Below are positions 8,601 through 23,600 of a DNA stretch of 64,000 bases, in pieces; positions within the stretch are counted from its first letter, which is position 1; every line of letters begins with the position of its first letter. The stretch comes from Cardiocondyla obscurior (taxonomy: Eukaryota; Arthropoda; Insecta; Hymenoptera; Formicidae), in NCBI RefSeq assembly GCF_019399895.1, contig NC_091872.1, positions 6,890,395 through 6,954,394 of the forward strand, written 5' to 3'. Under the pieces are notes generated by a model, which had not been told where the DNA came from, ran no database searches, and saw only the letters and a list, made by a program, of their open reading frames with translations. The translations under genes were made by a program, and so were the position numbers.

Positions 8601-11600
8601 TTCTTAGCTATCCCTCACGATTTTATTAAGACCCGCGTCATTCTATCATGAAAGTGCCGCCATTATCAGATTAATTGTTCAGCCTCGGCACGTCAGCACA
8701 ATTTGTTCGGCTCATTTCCGCCTCGCGTGTCAACAAGCGAAGGAGATTTCCGCCGCACGATATTCATTTATAGAAATAATAACGAAAGTACGGAATAAGA
8801 ATATGCAGCTGAAAATTTCGAACAGATCCACTCTCATTTTCGATGTGATAAATTATCGTTCTTACAATAAGAATCTTATTTAAAGAATTTGATATCTATC
8901 GCTATATGAAAAACGCGTTACTTTAATAAAAATTAAACTTGAGTAAATAAAAAAAAATAAATAAATAAATTATGTTATAAATATAAATAGCTTTAACATT
9001 TTATTAAAATTTTATTTCAATAAAAATAAAATTAAACGTAATAAAAATATCATTAGGCGTTCAATGAAGCAACCATAGTTTTCTTTAAATCGGCAAGTCT
9101 TTTCGAAACGTAAGAGTTACTTTTGCGGCAGTTCACGGTAAAAGGTATGCTCGCTATTCACGAGCAAAGTGCACAGGCACGAATTTAAGATACAATGAGA
9201 ATCAGGAGTTGCCTTTCGGGCAAGACAGCCGAAGCGCAGTTACGAAGAACGTAAGAATAAGAAAGGATTCCTGGAGGTATGGTTATCTTCAGAGGACGTT
9301 AGAAGCGCTTCTCGCTGGAATGTCTGGGTGCTACTCGCGCGAGGGAGGGCCGGGTATAATCGTGCGGGAAGAACCTGGGTATGCAAAGTAGAGCAAAGTC
9401 CACTCCTGCCCCTATATTGTTTAAGTAAATATAAAATACTCTGGAACAATAACCGCTTCTTTTTGTCGTCCCTTTTTTTCCACGGTATATTTCCTGAACA
9501 ACTTCTTTAATTAAAAATTCACAAAGTATATAATTAAAAATTATAAATTTTAAATATTTATTTTTGCTTTCTCGTTAAATATCTAATTTTCTTTCTTTTT
9601 TTTTTTTTTCTCTTTTTGTTATTATTATCAGAAATTAAACCAAAACTTTGCGCGATTTCAGAAGCACTACGATAACTTACTCGTTCCATTTGTTTTTAAA
9701 CGCACGGGAACCGCGGGCTCGATAACGAGTGGATTAATCAGATGGTCTGAAAAATTACGTCGCAATAATCCGCGAGATTGGAAGCGATACGGCACGTTTA
9801 TGATTGTTACATTTAATTTACTCGCGTACGCCGTCATACCTGCGAAAACACCGGCGAAAAGCGGATGTGTGCACAACGCGCGGCTCTTAAAACGGGAGAA
9901 TTTAATTTTGCCCCGCGCTGGACAATGTACCGAGAGAGAAATTAGTTTCGAGCGAGCTTTTTTTCGTCCTTTACACGACAAACACGCACACGCATTAATA
10001 ACAGCGCGGTAGGCTCAACATAATTATTTCCTCGTGTTATACGGCTATCTGGGAAACGATTTCACCGTGCGTATGCGAAGTAATCTCTTTCGCCTCTGCA
10101 TAATGTTGCGCCGCTAATATTATTGCGTACACGTGACTGCCGCAAAAATAAAATCCGAGGTATAAACATCTAATACCTTACCGATAAGGTCTTCTATTTC
10201 ATTTTATCGCCACACGAAAAGTTTTCCCGGTGTTATTAATAATAATAATTAAGGTAATTAATTTAATGTGCGATAATTTAATGTTGATTTTTTTGAACAC
10301 GGTGAAACATCGATTGTTATGAAATTTGCAACATGAATTAAAAATTAAAAATTCCGTTTCCGTAACTTTTTTAATGAGAAAATATTTTTTTTTGTTATTA
10401 TTATTATTTTTTATTAATTAAAAAGAAAAAGAATTGCGCCAGTTTCTATTGTATAACTAATATTGTTACGCGAAAAACGGAAAATACAACATTGTGACAA
10501 ATAGCGTATTTGTAGCATTTGTATTTCATGTAATTTAGAAATTTAAAATGTGAAATGTAAATCTTTTTTAAAATGCCGACCTGCTTCGCTACAAATGGTC
10601 TTTAATGGACGACACTTTTATGTTTTCTCTTACTTGTTGCAATATTTTTTCAACGGAACGTAAAGTTTGTTTCGCCCCACTTTCGCCGAGTAACCATCGG
10701 CATCTTTAATGCTCGTATTTTAACGCGATTTGTAATCAGATGTAGTAGCAGTTGATTGCGCTTTGTAAACTCGTACCTACGATTCTCACGAGGGAAACCC
10801 TGATTCGTAAATGCCGACGTAACTTTTGCCATTTCTCTCATTTCAATACGCGAATTTGTTCCTCGCAGCGAATTGTTGGCGTAATCTTTCAGAATTATAA
10901 CAAAATATTGCAAAACCCGCCGTAGCTTTAATAAATATTCGAAAATACAAATATAAAGGTATAAAATATTCGGTGGAAAAAAAAGGAAAAAAAAAAAAAA
11001 GAATGAATGAGGCGGACGTTAAAAAATGTATAAATACAATGCGTGCTTTAAATTTCGAAAATTTCAAACGGCGAAACAACTGAAACTTAAAAGATGCTAT
11101 TTAAATAGCCGATAAAAATTTTTCAAAGATAAACTTAGTATGCGATACCATAGCGCGACGGTATGCAGTGTCGTTTGCAAAAATACAATGCCAGGAATAA
11201 CGGAAATAAAAGGGCTTAAAACAAGTACGCGTCGGGGATAAAAAGTGTAGCAAAAGCCTCCTCGTAAAGTCGATTTCTCAAATAAAAGTCGACAACTAAT
11301 CTAATGGAAGGAAAACACAGGTAAATGATAAGCGGAGAGATGGGTGGAGGGGGAGAGAGGGAGAAAAATTGAAATCGCGAAACGCACGACGGAAGTAAAG
11401 CCGGGATAAGATTTGCCGTATAGCGGGGAACAGACGGCCGTCCTTTTTAGAAGATACTTGCGGAGGATGTAGCGCGGAGTGCGGAAACACAAGGGGAAAA
11501 GTGCGGGAACTAAGAGCTGTATTTTTGAGGCTGAGCTTTGCCTCGTAAATTTAAGTAAGAGAGAGGTTCAAACAAGTTCCACAATAACGGCTGCGAGATT

Positions 11601-14600
11601 GAAAAGGTTGTCTATCTCCATTTCTATCTTTTGTTCTTCCTGCTTTCACCTGTGAGATGTAGATTGTTTAAATTGTATCGCGACGGTTGTGCCGCTGCAC
11701 ATATAAACATTTTAATTTTGTAATATCTTTTTTTTTTTTTCCAGACTCTTGATTCCAAATTTATAACGATATACATGTACATATATCAAAAATAGTTTGC
11801 ACAAATTCCCTTTATTTATGTTCTTTTTACTTTTTTGAACGATGCTGCACATAATTATTTATTAATTTTTTTTCCTTTCTAAATATTAATTATTTTATCT
11901 AACACATCCTTGAATATTTCGAATTAATCTCTTAGCGTTTTTATATTTCTTTCATTATTCTACATATATCTATTTTCTTAATTTATTGTACTTTTAATAG
12001 AAACCACGACTCGTGGCGAATCGATGCTCGATTTTTTGTTTCCCGCAAAACTCGAAGGGAATTTAGATTTTCTCACCCTTGCGCTACGTTATCGACGTGC
12101 GCGCACCGAGGCATCTTCTTAGCTACGCTTTATGCACGAATTCGCGCTTCGTTATTTAGTCGAAGTGCTCGTAAAATCGTGCCACGCTCTTTTATAGTCG
12201 ATCCATCCGTAACCCTTTCGATTCTCCGCGGTACACCCTTTCGCCTTACGATTTCCTCTGACTCGCATTCACGTTCATCTCGGCTTCCTGCCTGCATTGC
12301 ACACTCGAGTAGCGTAAATACAACTGACGGCCCGTAATACGGTAGTACAGGGTGAAAGAAGATACTATCATGTATTACAGATACGCTGACTAGAATCAGT
12401 AAATCCGCGACTGTATGAGAACTTGCGAAAAATACTTTGCATATAAAATCAATCACTTTAAATACAATACTAGAAGTTCATTTTAGTTTAGTTTAATTTA
12501 TGAATTTATAAATATGATTTATATGTATGAATTAGAATTATTAAAGTTCCGACACAAAATGTTAGGTAATTATAAAAGTAGACGAATATCCCGCAATGAT
12601 ATTCTTGTCCTTCTAATTTATTCATTTCGTTCTGAAAAACCTTCATTCAGTATAAATGTTACCGCAACTTTTGAACTTATTTTGATTAGGAAATACGATT
12701 CCAATGCGTTTTCCTATGGAAAAAAAATAATTCCACTTTTCCGTTTGTTATTTCATATTTTTATTTTCCTTTAGGTTATTCTTATTTTATGTTATCTTTA
12801 AAACGGCATTTTGTTACGTAATCATAAAAATGTTCTCTTGCATAAAGGTAAATTCTAAAAGTGGCGTAATATAAAACCCGGGGCTCTTTGCAATAAGAAA
12901 CGAAAGCAGTCGTACCTCGCAGAATTAATATTCGAAGATCAGTAATCGCAATCTGGAAGGTTTCGTCAATGGCTATTACGGCGATATATGTTTGCCAATG
13001 TTTTGCGGTAATTGTAAGTCGATATAAGTTGCCTCGAGTACGCAAGCGGCAAGTACAGCGTGCAGGTCGAAGTCGAAGTTCTCTCGCATTAATACGTCTT
13101 GGTCAGGCTTTAGGAACTCTCGCGGGATCCACGAAGCTTCATTACCAGCACTAAGTTTCCGCCGAGCGTCTTCGAAATCCGAAATGGCGTTAGCCAACTT
13201 GCCATTACTGCATCAAATCTCCTCGAAATATTGCTCAGACTCGAAAGCGAATTACGCCTGACAGGCTGCGTTTAAGTAAGATCCGTTTGGTTTTAACGCA
13301 TAAAGTTGTATCATAAAAATTGAGAACCTCGATAAAAAAAAAAAACTTATTGATTTTTTTATTGTGATTTTTAAACATTTGAAACAATACGAATTTATTA
13401 TAAATTAACTTTTAATTTTGAAAGTAGGTACATAAGACACAGCATTTAGCCAGAACCTAGTTCTTAGATAAAACTAAAGTAAATAAAGAATCGATTAAAT
13501 TTTTATAATGAAGAATAAAATTTAGTAATGAATTACACTGTCCAACTAACATACATAAAAAAAACTAAAGTATTAATTCTAAAATTTATTAAAAAATGCA
13601 ACCTAAACTGATGTCAACGAAAAAAATGTTTAGAAATGTCTCGCGCGTATAAGGCCATTAAAAAAACAGTGCTGTCCGGCGGTAGAAAAATTAGATCATA
13701 TGCGAACACAACGATAAGCCAACGAGATTAGCGCAGAATGCGAGAGCAGTCCGACAAGTGAATCCGAGTCGTGTTTTCCCCGCGGCATTCGGGATCCTCT
13801 TTTCCCGTGATTTTACGGCGCGATGGTGAACGCCCGATGGCTTCCCTCGCACATATGTGCTTGCAAGCTCGAGTTTTACCGATGCACATGACAATCTTTT
13901 TTTCTTTTCTTTTTTCCCGCGGTAAATAAGATGGCAGATTCAAGAGCGTCAATACTTGTCGCCGCGGGAGTACGAAATTATGCCGAGCGTGCGCCGACGA
14001 TTCGCGTCATTTACGCCTCGACAATGAACGACCGAGCTCTTCTTTCGCGGACGGCAGATGCGTCAAAAATATTCCGATACGCCGCGTTCGAGTACGCGCT
14101 GGTTAGCGCCAACAAACTTTTCAACGCGAAGTTTACAATGAGCGCGCGAGTTTTTTTTCCTCCTCCTCCTTTTTTTTTTTTTTTTCTGCGCACGTCTCCG
14201 AACGCGTCCGGTTGCGGCAAATTTACACGGCTGCAGAAATGAATGTTGACGAGCGCGTTCCATTTTTCATCGTGAAGGATTCGCGGAAAAATTAAAACCG
14301 AAGGATCGCAGAATGCCCACGTGTGTTTTTGAGCAGGGAAGAATTGTCGCGATAGCGTCGCGCCCGAGCACTACTCGAGGGAGGAGCGATTTTTATACCG
14401 CGAAGTTGTAGAATTACGTTTACGTCGACATTTTTATGTTTTGGATCGTACATTAGAACCTGAGGGAAATTCGTTAATTAAATTTTTTTTTTATACCCCG
14501 CTAGATATTTTAATAAAAGTCCTTGTCGGCGCAATTATTTTCAATGTGCGTATTAAATTAATCCCATAAACGGGAATAGTTACAAAAATAATTTTATTTT

Positions 14601-17600
14601 AAGACAGTCACAGAAAACGTATTTTCAGAATAGAAAAATCTTTCTTCAAAATTATTATAATTTTATCTTTTAATTTTATTTCTTTAATTGTTATTCAACT
14701 ATTTTATTTAATAGAAATTAAAATCGATAATTGATTTATTAATCTTTTATCGCGAAGCACCTTATTTAAATTCTTTTTATTGCGAGAAACATCTCGTCAG
14801 CAAGTTATCGATGCAAAAAGGGGCGAGAAAGATCTTAAAAGGGGGTTCGCGGCTTATCGGCAATAAAGTCAGTTAGTGTTTTTATTACACTGTTACAACC
14901 AGCTTTGCTTGCCGCACACTTTCCTACGATTCCTATACGTCTGTCTACCCCGAATCCCTTCGCAGCGAAATCCGTGTCCGCTGAATCGAACAGTTGATAG
15001 TCTGAAGAACTTGCAAGGTAGTCGAATGTATGTCGTCGAGTGCAATCCGAAAACGGAACGCGTGCCGAATACGAAAGAGAAGTGAGGAAAGTGCGGGGAT
15101 AAAGCCGGAAGACGAGCCACGAGGTGAAGATAAATGCTGTAATCTAAGTTTTTCCATCTTGCGGCGCTCCGGAGGAGAATAGGAACTCCTTTACTTCTTT
15201 TCGCCGTGTACGCACTGGAAAGATCGCCTCCCTCCGAGTCGCTTAACCCTTTCACCCTGCTCCCCGTTGCATTAAGTTTGATTCCTGTAACAAAGGTGTC
15301 CATTTTATCGCTCCTGCGCGTAATCTTTTAAATTTTGATTTATTAAATCGTGGGAAACTTTGGACCCTAATGTCCAAAAATAACACTCGGCGAATAACAA
15401 AACCGAATTAAATTTTCACACCTATTCGCAAACCCCTCGCGAGTTTCCTCGATTCTTACATTTTTTTTCCAATTTAAAAACCGCTGTATTTTTCGATCTT
15501 AAACTATCTTTCTCGTTCGCTAACACGTAGAAATTATCAGATCTTTGTAAGCGGGCGTTTTTACAATTCGAAATTCTCGGACAAAAATGGAATTTCGTTA
15601 TTCCGCAGCGTGCGTTATCCGGCTGTTGTGAGCGCGGCGTAATTTTCCACAATTGAAAGTATGTTAACCGCTAAATACGCGGCTGCATTTCGAAACTTCT
15701 TCATCGCGCGATACTCGTCTTCGCTCGTAGTTCGTCGCCGCAATTTCCCTCACGCCGTCCAAAGGGCCGCCGAGTATGGAAAACTTTCGAGAGACGCCCG
15801 CGCACTCCATTCCGGCATTTCTCTCCTTTCCTCCGCGGTAGGATTTTTCCTCTCTCTCTCTCTGCTCTCCGTAACAACCGCGCAGATTTACGAGCAATGC
15901 GAGCGCGTACCTTACGAGTGGTAATTTAAAAAAGAAAGGAAAAAAAGAAGAGGAAAAAAGAAAAAAAAAGGAAGTTGGCGGGCTGCACCGCGGTTTACAA
16001 CGACGGCAGAAAAATGGATTATACCGCACTTAAGTTTTGCTACCTCTCGCCCTCGAATTTCTACCCATTCGATTTCCCGCAGAGCACAGGTTGAGTGGAA
16101 GTCCAAGTATCGATAGCTCTCCGATCTTATCGCCAGCCATTCTGCATGGGGCGATCGTTTTCTGGTTTGTAAATCGTTTAACGGTTGTATACTTGGGGTA
16201 TACGAGCGTAGCACTCGAATCTTTTCAGGAAAATAGAAGCAGAGCTGAACCGTACCGTGAAAAATTATACAACCGAATGACATATTCAACTTTCCTCGAA
16301 CTTTAATCCTAAAATAGATAAATACTTGATATCAGAAAAGAAAAAAGAAAATTAATTTATTATACCATTAATTAAGAAATTATTTAAATTTAAAATATTT
16401 AATTGGAAATTAATATTGAATAACGAGTTTAAGGATTTGAAAATATAAAAATGTTCACGGTGTAATCGATTCGGATTTTCCGAGATAGTCACGATCAACA
16501 ATTAAGCGCGTAGATAAATTAGGGAGCACCGAGACAGCGATGTTTCATTAAGCGGTCGTTCGATATTCTTGTTCTCCGCTCGGAATAGCTGTATCCTTCA
16601 AGATTGGTTTTATCGAAGGATCGATGGGTTTGAACGAGGTAGGAGAATTGGCTGATATTTCAATCACGGGATAAGTGTCTGCTGTTTTATTAGCTCCTCG
16701 GCGTGAGCTACATTCGTTCTAATAAGAACCATCTCGCTTCGAAAATAAAATTTGAGAGCTTATCCGTTTCCATTTTCCCCGAGTTTTTCAACAGATTCGT
16801 ACACAATAGTCACACGCCGGAAAGTTTCACGTTATCATTTAACCTTGTCTCACCAATAAAGGCGCAATTTAATATGAATATCAAAGGTTACTCGTTCCGC
16901 TAATTAATTCCTAGTGTTTAAAGTCCTGATTGCGGGAGGGAATTTAAAAGGGCTCGTTATCCTTTTAAATCATTAACAGTTTCGCATCTGAAATTCCATC
17001 CGCGTTCTTTGAGGAGAAACGTCGTTTTCTCATCTCTGCTGTACAAACACCGCTGACCCTTTTCAATCTTCCGAAAACAACGTTGACCCTCGGCCGAGCA
17101 CAATGAAACACCCTCACGTATGCCCTTATATTTTCCTGCGTTTCGGCGCCCGAGGCTAGCCAAAGTATCTAAGAATTTGAGGCAGCAATTTTGTTTTAAA
17201 CCGCAAAATATTTTAAAATATTCAACAAATTGTTCGCGAGGAAAAAAAAAAGAGTTCTCAAAATATGTTATTAGAATTTTTATAATATTAATTGTAAAGC
17301 GTCATAATGTAGAGGAAAAGAGAACTGTATAGTAACAGTAGGAATGTAACGCGTGTAGCACCGAGATAACATTTAAATGAAGCAAAATAATTGAATCACA
17401 ATCTGAATTATATTTAAAATTCGAGAGAAACGACACTGTCGAGTGTCATGACTTGAAATCGTCTGATAGAGTAATGCGGCTATACCGTGACGTTATTTGG
17501 AAATGGGGCGAACTGACCTTTTCATCTACTCCTCAATAACGCGGAATGTGCAGTCATCAACAGCCTCTTTCGTGCTGATATCTCAAATGTCCCGAGAATG

Positions 17601-20600
17601 CCGGCTTGATATCTGTTTCGCATTCAGAGCGAAAATAACGTAAGAAACTAAAAGAACCGTGTGACACCATTCTTCTCTTAATACTTTCTTTTTTTTATTA
17701 CATGAAAAAAAACCAGACACGAAAGGATATTAAATCCCGTGTAATTTTTCTATTAAATATTAAACAATGCCAAAAAAATCATAATTAAAATATATTTTAT
17801 CTAGATAAATATCTTTTCGAAAATTCCGAATTACCGATTAAAATTCATTAATCGTACAATGCATTACGCAAATAATAATTGTCAATAATGATATTCTTAC
17901 AACGTTTACTTGCGTTAAGCATACTGATTTTTCAGTGTTCGACGAACGCGACATTCATAAAAAATAAATCACGAGAAAATTAACACCCCAACAACACACA
18001 TCGCCAACGAATATTCGCGTTCGCTATGCTCGTTCGGTATCTGAACGAAATGTATACGCACCTTATTGCAGCTGACAATTTGATTGCAATTTTTTATAGA
18101 GTATCCATTTGTCCGAAAATTATATTTTGCTCACTCTAAACATTTTTATATTAATTAACATTACACTTGCCAAAATGTTTTGCCCTGTCGTCACAATTTC
18201 ATTTTAGCCTTCCTAATCAAATGTTGAAAAAGAAAGAATTTCATTCGAGTAAAGTGTAAGATATTGTCGCTCGTTTCTCTCTTTTCTTTTATTCCTTCTT
18301 CCTTGCTTTCGCGGAATAATAAAGGCTCGCAAATACTGCTGAGCTTCGCAATTCTGCCGACCCGAGTGACTGCTTTAATAGCAAAACGGAGAAAACTTTG
18401 CGTCACATATCCATAGGTATGTTTTACGATAGTCTGATCTATATTTCCGCGGAATTCCCTCTCGATATTCTTCACAAAGGCTGCCCTTTTTGTAACTGTG
18501 CCTCGATGTTCTCGATATCATGCGTACCGTAAAATTAAGAAGAGACCATTTTTCGTTCGGTTTTCTCAAAAAATAACTCTTAATGTTTCGCTTTACTATG
18601 TTAACGCGAATCAGTTTTTTCTTCAAAGTTGAACGATTTTTATTTCAAAGCTACTTTAAATTAAATTGTAAATTATGCAAATACATATAACGTTTTCGGA
18701 ACACCGTGCTTATTTGCAAAAATCAGTTAGACTAAATTATTTGTCGCGCGTTAAAAATTGTTACCAATTAAACAGAATAATTATCAATCAATCAAATCTA
18801 CTTAATATTAAATGAAAAATTAAAGGTGTATATAAACTTTTTAAAACGCACGCAACAATTAATAAATATTGATCATTAAATACACCTTTGTATGCGATAT
18901 AATAAACAAATTCTTTTCTCGTTCAAAAATTTTATTCAATCACGGACGGAAAGCTTGTTCAAGAAATTTATCGTCTCATTTTCCATTCAGGCACCGAGCA
19001 TCGCATTGCTTATGCCAATCCCGAAGTAAAATGGGTTACGCGGAATTGAAGGCGGTTTTGCGGCTTTTGCCACTCTTGGCCGGATTACATCCTAAGATCT
19101 TTACGTCTTTCGCGCGCCGCGGAATGGACACTTACGCGAGGATCATCGCTGCGGATATGTCCGCGCGTCAGAATGCAGATAAGCGATGAAAAGCCACGTT
19201 CGATCCGCTTTGCAATATGCCGAAAAATTCGGAAGCCTGGTCGGAGAAATTTTTTTTTTTTTTCGCAGAGTGATCTAGAGCGCCACTCGTACGACCGATT
19301 GGTTTCCCGGCAATTAGCGACGTGCGTGTGTACGGATAAACCGGAAATTTGTTGGCTAAACTACTCTTGTTACCGAACTGCGGAATTTCCAAGTCGCAAC
19401 TTCCGCGTATTTTCCCCGGACTGAATTACGAAGCGAAGTAATACGAAATCAATACGAGCGGGCGCATCAACAAGTGCATTCGGAGATGAAAATTGTTACT
19501 TTTGAATCTAATCATTTTTTTTTTTTATGATATTTTTAACGATGAACACGATTGAGTTAATTATGCATATAGTATAGTATAATTGAGCTTGTCGTATTTT
19601 ATCGTTGGAAATATCATAAAATTACGGTTAAATTTAAAAGTAACTTATTATATACATATATATATATAATTTTTTTTTCTCTTAGAGTATAATCAACATT
19701 TTTCTTGATTCGCGAGGTGGATTTAATTCGTGGTTTTTTTTCTATTTCTTTAATTAATTCTTCAAATGATTGGAATACTGACTTCATTAAAAAAAAAAAA
19801 TTGTGTAGGGCTGAAGAAAGCGCGATCATCCATTACACGCGCAAGCCCTTTCAGCTTTTTCTTCGGTTTCTTTCTTTCCATTCACCCTCTTTCCTTCTTT
19901 TTTAAGATGTTTGAGAGTGAATGGCGAGGTCAATGACGTAATTACGGAATTGAAAAGGTTACAAGATCTCTCATCAACGGCGTTTCACGGTTCTTAACTC
20001 TGATTTGTAGTATCCGTAACGCATGTATGGATTTTTTAAATTAATGCCATTTAGTTTGACGGTAAATACCTTCTGAAAAGCTTTATACGCAGAAATATGT
20101 GCAACAACTATAATGAATCGATGCACAAATCGTATATAAAATTATTTTCAAATTAAATTTAAATAATACATTTTTGCATACATATTTTTTTTTTTCACGG
20201 GGCTAGCCGAAGTCAAATACAACTAATCGATTAGATTAGCGTTCCGGACCGCATTAAGAATTTCGATAACGCGCGAAATAAGAAAAAGCTCGTAATCGTT
20301 TAACTAAACAATCGTACGATTTTTCACCGTGAAACTTATTGAAACGCGCTCGCGGCGGAAGCCGTTCGACCGGAAGGTTCACGGGACTCGATTCCATAGC
20401 GATGATCTTCTTAACCGGCCGTTCCGTAACGTGGGAAAGTCGCAGAATTGGCTACTGGCCAGAGATAGCAGCGAAAATACGATTGGACGATCATGCCGGG
20501 TTCTCAGACTTAGAGTCCCTCGAAAATGCACGGGTTTTCCTTCCTTTCTTTCGTTTTCTATTGAACGCGCAGGAGTGCTCGTCGTCACGAAATTGAGAAG

Positions 20601-23600
20601 GGTGAAGGAGGCCCTCGGCGGGGCGGAAGAGAAACGGAAAGAAGAAATCTCGCTTACAAAGGGAACACCGTGAGCTTTCCTCGCGAGAATATTCCTCGTG
20701 GTAACTATATTATTTCGAGCACATCTGCGCGAAAAGTAGATAGACGAGCGTCACGCGAGAATGTCGAGGCAGATGCATCTTCCGGACGATCAGGAAGCCG
20801 CGGAGCTTCCGCTCGTGGAACTATTCCTACTCTCCCACCGTAAGAAAAAAGTATGGTCGCTTGAGGGGCAGCCCAATTATATTTATAATTAACTCGGTCA
20901 TATTTATTGATATAGAAGTGCCATAAAATAATGGTTGAGTCCAAAAGTGTCGCTATCGTCTCGAGTGTATTTCGCAAAAATATTTCACAAAACGCCGAAA
21001 AGATGTCGAGATCAGGTCCACCCGGGATTCTTTTCTTTCCCCGCGGAAATCGGATTTTCGGATTACCGGGGCGCTAACGTTACACAGATAATACGCGCTC
21101 GACATGTGAGGCGGGAGTCGATCCGGTCTAATCGATGGCCGCACCTCGTCGTGTAACTGCAGTTACTTACGCGAGTACTAATTTCCCAGATTAATTCGGA
21201 CGACCGTTCGTGGGAGATTAATCGCGATGGAAACTCGCAAACCGGTCTACGCGAAGCGGTAACGAGCAGATCGTGTGGCGCGGCCCGATCTGCGCTAAAT
21301 CACGCCGGGCGAATCGGCATTGTTGCGATAAAATATGCTCGTAAGATCGCCACGCCGGTCAAGTTTATCACGCGGTGTGTCGTGATGCGTCGCGTCGCGA
21401 TAACGGATCGTCGAACGGAATTCCGCGCACAACGATGCGATTTCTGCGGGAAATTACGAAGCTGACGGGAGCTTTTTACACAAATATTCGCATTGAAATA
21501 CTCCAACTATAATATATTTTTTAATAAAATAAAATGAAAAAATGAATAACCATGTCTGAAACAAAGGCGGGATCCGAATAATTTGCGTGTAACGAGAAAT
21601 AACTGGGATTCGACCCATTGTTGTTCGTATATCGTGCGATTATATTTATATTGTTATTACGCGGTTATTAATTTAATTAAGAAGATTACACAGCAGCATG
21701 TACCTGCGCAATAATTAGTAATAATGTCCGATTTTAACTATAATTAATTTGGAAAATAAATTAACTATAAGATTATTTTTACGGGGAGGGGAAAGGAAAG
21801 AAAAGTAACGAGAACCATTCCTTCAACGGAATCAAATTTTTAATTAAATTATCATGCCCGTAGTTTCTAAAAACTAGTTGCGAGCATCATTAAATTTTAA
21901 TATTGAGCCATGTGCTTTTGCTCGCGGGACAAGTAGATGCGCGATTTCCGCTTCGTACGTTGACACGATCGAGAAAAGTTTCATCGATAGTTACGTGCCG
22001 CGATATGTTCCGTAAAACTTATTATAAAATAAAAAAAAATTGCGTGCACGTTACATGTATAATTTCATTGTACATATTGCATATGTGCGTTTAATTTTAT
22101 AACTTGTATTATTTTAATCTATTTTTATTATGTTAATTTAAAAATAATTATTCGATCGATATTTTATATTAAAGTGCAATCTTATTTGATTTGATTATCT
22201 TAAATTTTTTTCGTGTAAAATTACGTCGCCAATATAATTTAAGCAGCTACTATGAAATCACTTAAATTTAAGTAAAATTATTCGGGAAAATAGAAACTCG
22301 GAATTTTATTATTTTTGTAAAATTTTTTAATTTTTCAGAAATTAACATGTTTTATTTTTATGTCACTTGATTTAATATTGTTATATATAATGTTTTATAT
22401 AAAAATTTCATTGTGGGCAGAATGTGAAAGTACAGTAATATGTATAAAAATAGTAAAAAATTATCTCGGGCCTCGAATGACTGATAGAAGCACGGTCCAT
22501 TAAGAATTTTATGAAATCTCTCACATTAGCATACGGAGAAAATTTACGATGTAAAATACGATCGTGTCACATATGGCGCGATCCATTTTACTTTCGAATG
22601 TACCATCATACCATACACGTCATTGATAATGAAAGAGTTGATTGATTATACATCGTATAATTAAGTAATTTATCTTAAACTTGGCCTGTTGAATTTTTGC
22701 ATCAATGTGCATTTTTCATTAAAAAAAATTGATAACTTTAATTTGACCGTTAATTGTAATTTGCTTTGTTGCGCAAAGTATTTTTTTTTTTAAAGTAAAA
22801 AATATACAACGGTATTAATCTTTTTAGAGAAAAAGAGAGAAAGGGAAAAAAAGTGAATTTTTATGTAAAATAGTTTTTATTTCAACGCCAATATTAAAGA
22901 AAATTAATTTTTTTTGTTTGCTTTTCTATGATTCAGCTGAGATTAATGAGCGTCACTCGTTACTTTTCTATTTACGTGACTGTTAAATTGCAAGAACGGA
23001 GAATTATAAGCGAGCGTAGCTCATTGCATTAAAGGGTCACACGTAAGAACGAAATCTTCTTGCAGCATTATTTTTTGCCCTTAACACGCCGTAATGAGAA
23101 ACGCAAAAGCTGGAACAGACAGAGAGCATTCTCTGTTGGAACAGCTCGGAGGGAAAACGCAAAAAAGCAACAAATCCCAGATGATGTTTATGACACTCGT
23201 TACTCTCATCCAATTTCGTATTTACAGCCGTAAAAGTAAATTTATGCACATGATAATTCATAGCCGCAAAACGTAATCTCTGAAATACGGTTGAATTATA
23301 ATTAATTAATAATTATTAAATGGGTAATTATTAAATTTAGTAGTTATTAAAATACCGCACGGTAATCGCGATACAGACACCTTGCATAATTAATATACTT
23401 GATACTTTCACGTAAAGAAAATTATACTCAAAAATGTAATTAAAAATATACATATAACGCATCGATAACAATAACGTACGCATGTAATAAAATAACGTAT
23501 ACGAACTTTTTACCGTAAATCCAGAAAATTTTAGCTTCGTCAAACTATTTTATTCGGTAATGTCAAGAATTTTGACGATTTCGTGAAAGTCGTTTGTTGA